Below, piece after piece: positions 22,981 through 23,981 of a stretch of DNA of 23,981 nt (position 1 is the first letter of the stretch; every line of letters begins with the position of its first letter). The translations under genes were made by a program, and so were the position numbers. The notes below the pieces were generated by a model. The model had not been told where the DNA came from and did not search any database. It saw only the letters and a program-made list of their open reading frames with translations. Origin of the DNA: JAYEIA01 sp964472505 (GTDB lineage Bacteria > Bacteroidota > Bacteroidia > Bacteroidales > JAADGE01); assembly GCA_964472505.1 (NCBI GenBank), contig CAYYQW010000059.1:1-23981 (forward strand), given 5' to 3'.

Positions 22981-23981
22981 TCGTAAGTGTCAATATCTTT
23001 AAGACAAGCCGCCACAAAATTAATTCCGCTTTTTACATCTTCCTTATGCACCGATTCGATGGTTTGGTGCAGATGCCGAGTGGGGACAGAAAATGCTCCG
23101 GCAATGGATCCGCTTTTCACAAACTGCTGCATGCGAGCCGTATCAGTACCGCCACCGGGAAGGGCTTCGCACTGATATTTGATTTCGTGCTTTTTAGCCG
23201 TTTTTTTCATAAAATCAACCATCCTATAATCGGCAATAACTCCGGCATCCATCAGTTTAACGGCAATACCTTCGCCAAGCTTACTGACTTGTTCATGCCC
23301 GGCCGCACCCGGCAAATCATAAGCAATGGTAGTATCCAGTGCAAAAGCAAAATCGGGTTGAATTTCTAAAGTCGCGGTCTGTACACCGCGTAAACCAACT
23401 TCTTCCTGAACCGTAAATACCGCATAAAGATCATAAGGCAGCTGTTCGTCTTTAAGTTTTCGCAAAACTTCAAGCAGCATAAATACCGATATGCGGTTAT
23501 CCAGTGATTTACCGTTTATGCAATCCCCCATCTCAATACAGGCAGCTTCTCTTGTTATAGGATTTCCGGTTTCTATCAGGCTTTCCAAATCTTTTTTTGA
23601 ACGTCCGGTGTCTATGAAAAAATCTTTCAGTTTAGGGCTTTGTTTTCGTTCCTCAGGCGACATGATATGTATGGGTTTGCTGCTCACCACGCCGTAAATA
23701 TCCTCCTTTCCGTGAATAACAACCCGTTGCGATACAATTGTTTTAGGGTCAAAACCGCCCAAAGGCTGGAAACGCACAAAACCTTTATCATCAATATGGG
23801 TTACCATAAAGCCGATCTCGTCCATGTGGGCTGCAATCATCACTCGTTTATCCGATTTTCCCTTTTTAAATAATATTAAATTTCCCATATTATCAATCTG
23901 ACTTGAATCGGCATATTTCTTCCCCGACTCCAATATCAAATTTCTTACACGATATTCAAAACCGGGAGCTCCGGCAATCTC
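22965..23981 (-). CDS. M42 family metallopeptidase (partial, 5' end off window)
   Basis: This is a di-metal aminopeptidase of the glutamyl aminopeptidase/endoglucanase-M type, cytoplasmic, trimming peptides. The frame stays open to the window edge. The TTG codon at 23937-23939 is not a credible start, because 14 further codons read E-I-A-G-A-P-G-F-E-Y-R-V-R-N, the typical N-terminal motif of the family. Metal and catalytic residues are visible: H and D in A-A-H-M-D-E-I-G, the bridging D in S-L-D-N-R-I-S, E-E in T-V-Q-E-E-V-G-L-R-G, D in A-L-D-T-T, and the final H in P-T-R-H-L-H. About 338 residues are present; only about 10-20 N-terminal residues seem missing. It precedes the O-methyltransferase in the same direction. 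Confidence 0.93.
   Translation of the reverse strand, partial: EIAGAPGFEYRVRNLILESGKKYADSSQIDNMGNLILFKKGKSDKRVMIAAHMDEIGFMVTHIDDKGFVRFQPLGGFDPKTIVSQRVVIHGKEDIYGVVSSKPIHIMSPEERKQSPKLKDFFIDTGRSKKDLESLIETGNPITREAACIEMGDCINGKSLDNRISVFMLLEVLRKLKDEQLPYDLYAVFTVQEEVGLRGVQTATLEIQPDFAFALDTTIAYDLPGAAGHEQVSKLGEGIAVKLMDAGVIADYRMVDFMKKTAKKHEIKYQCEALPGGGTDTARMQQFVKSGSIAGAFSVPTRHLHQTIESVHKEDVKSGINFVAACLKDIDTYDWKHR

Noticed and set aside
23937..23939. Start codon of the M42 peptidase at the TTG
   Set aside because: The frame continues to the window edge with typical family residues (A-G-A-P-G-F-E), so the gene is truncated by the window and not started here.

Overview
The window looks like a chromosome segment from a member of the Bacteroidota. 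Several genes are preceded by the Bacteroidota-type -7 element TAnnTTTG, Shine-Dalgarno sequences are largely absent, and the gene families are typical of the phylum (DUF3822 next to rsmD, a sigma-54 activator without a DNA-binding domain, Bacteroidota-type DnaK and Mfd). Most of the window is moderate-GC housekeeping sequence. The first 1.7 kb is clearly more AT-rich and looks accessory. Functional calls come from reading motifs by eye; no database search was run.

Layout. Positions 1-1760 hold two minus-strand lipoprotein genes, a broken signal-peptide ORF, a 21-bp inverted repeat and a 22-bp repeat upstream of each lipoprotein. This sits on the 3' side of a minus-strand tRNA-Asp (1815-1889), which has its own promoter and terminator. 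Next come rsmD and a DUF3822 gene (minus strand, overlapping). Then dnaK runs on the plus strand behind a possible sigma-54-type promoter and ends at a strong terminator. The 735-bp gap after dnaK contains what looks like a transposon-derived element (5809-6238) with imperfect terminal inverted repeats, a near-perfect 8-bp target duplication and a nested CTCTGTG repeat. After that come mfd, an ApbE-type flavin transferase lipoprotein, two tandem 33-bp hairpin repeats, a NatAB-like ABC exporter pair, an NtrC-type response regulator lacking its helix-turn-helix, and a bacteriohemerythrin.

After a bidirectional terminator, a minus-strand block encodes two chemoreceptors (a sCache_2 type, then a Cache_3-Cache_2 type) and an outer-membrane porin. 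rimO runs divergently, followed 3 bp later by a small outer-membrane-type protein. It converges on an O-methyltransferase and an M42 metallopeptidase, the latter cut by the right edge of the window.

Functional links. rsmD (16S rRNA), rimO (S12), tRNA-Asp and DnaK serve translation and protein folding, and Mfd couples transcription to repair. The response regulator, bacteriohemerythrin and two receptors form a sensory neighbourhood, but no CheA, CheW or histidine kinase is visible. The items most worth following up are the repeat-rich lipoprotein region beside tRNA-Asp, the transposon-like element after dnaK, the tandem hairpins before the ABC genes, and the possible sigma-54 link between dnaK and the HTH-less activator.
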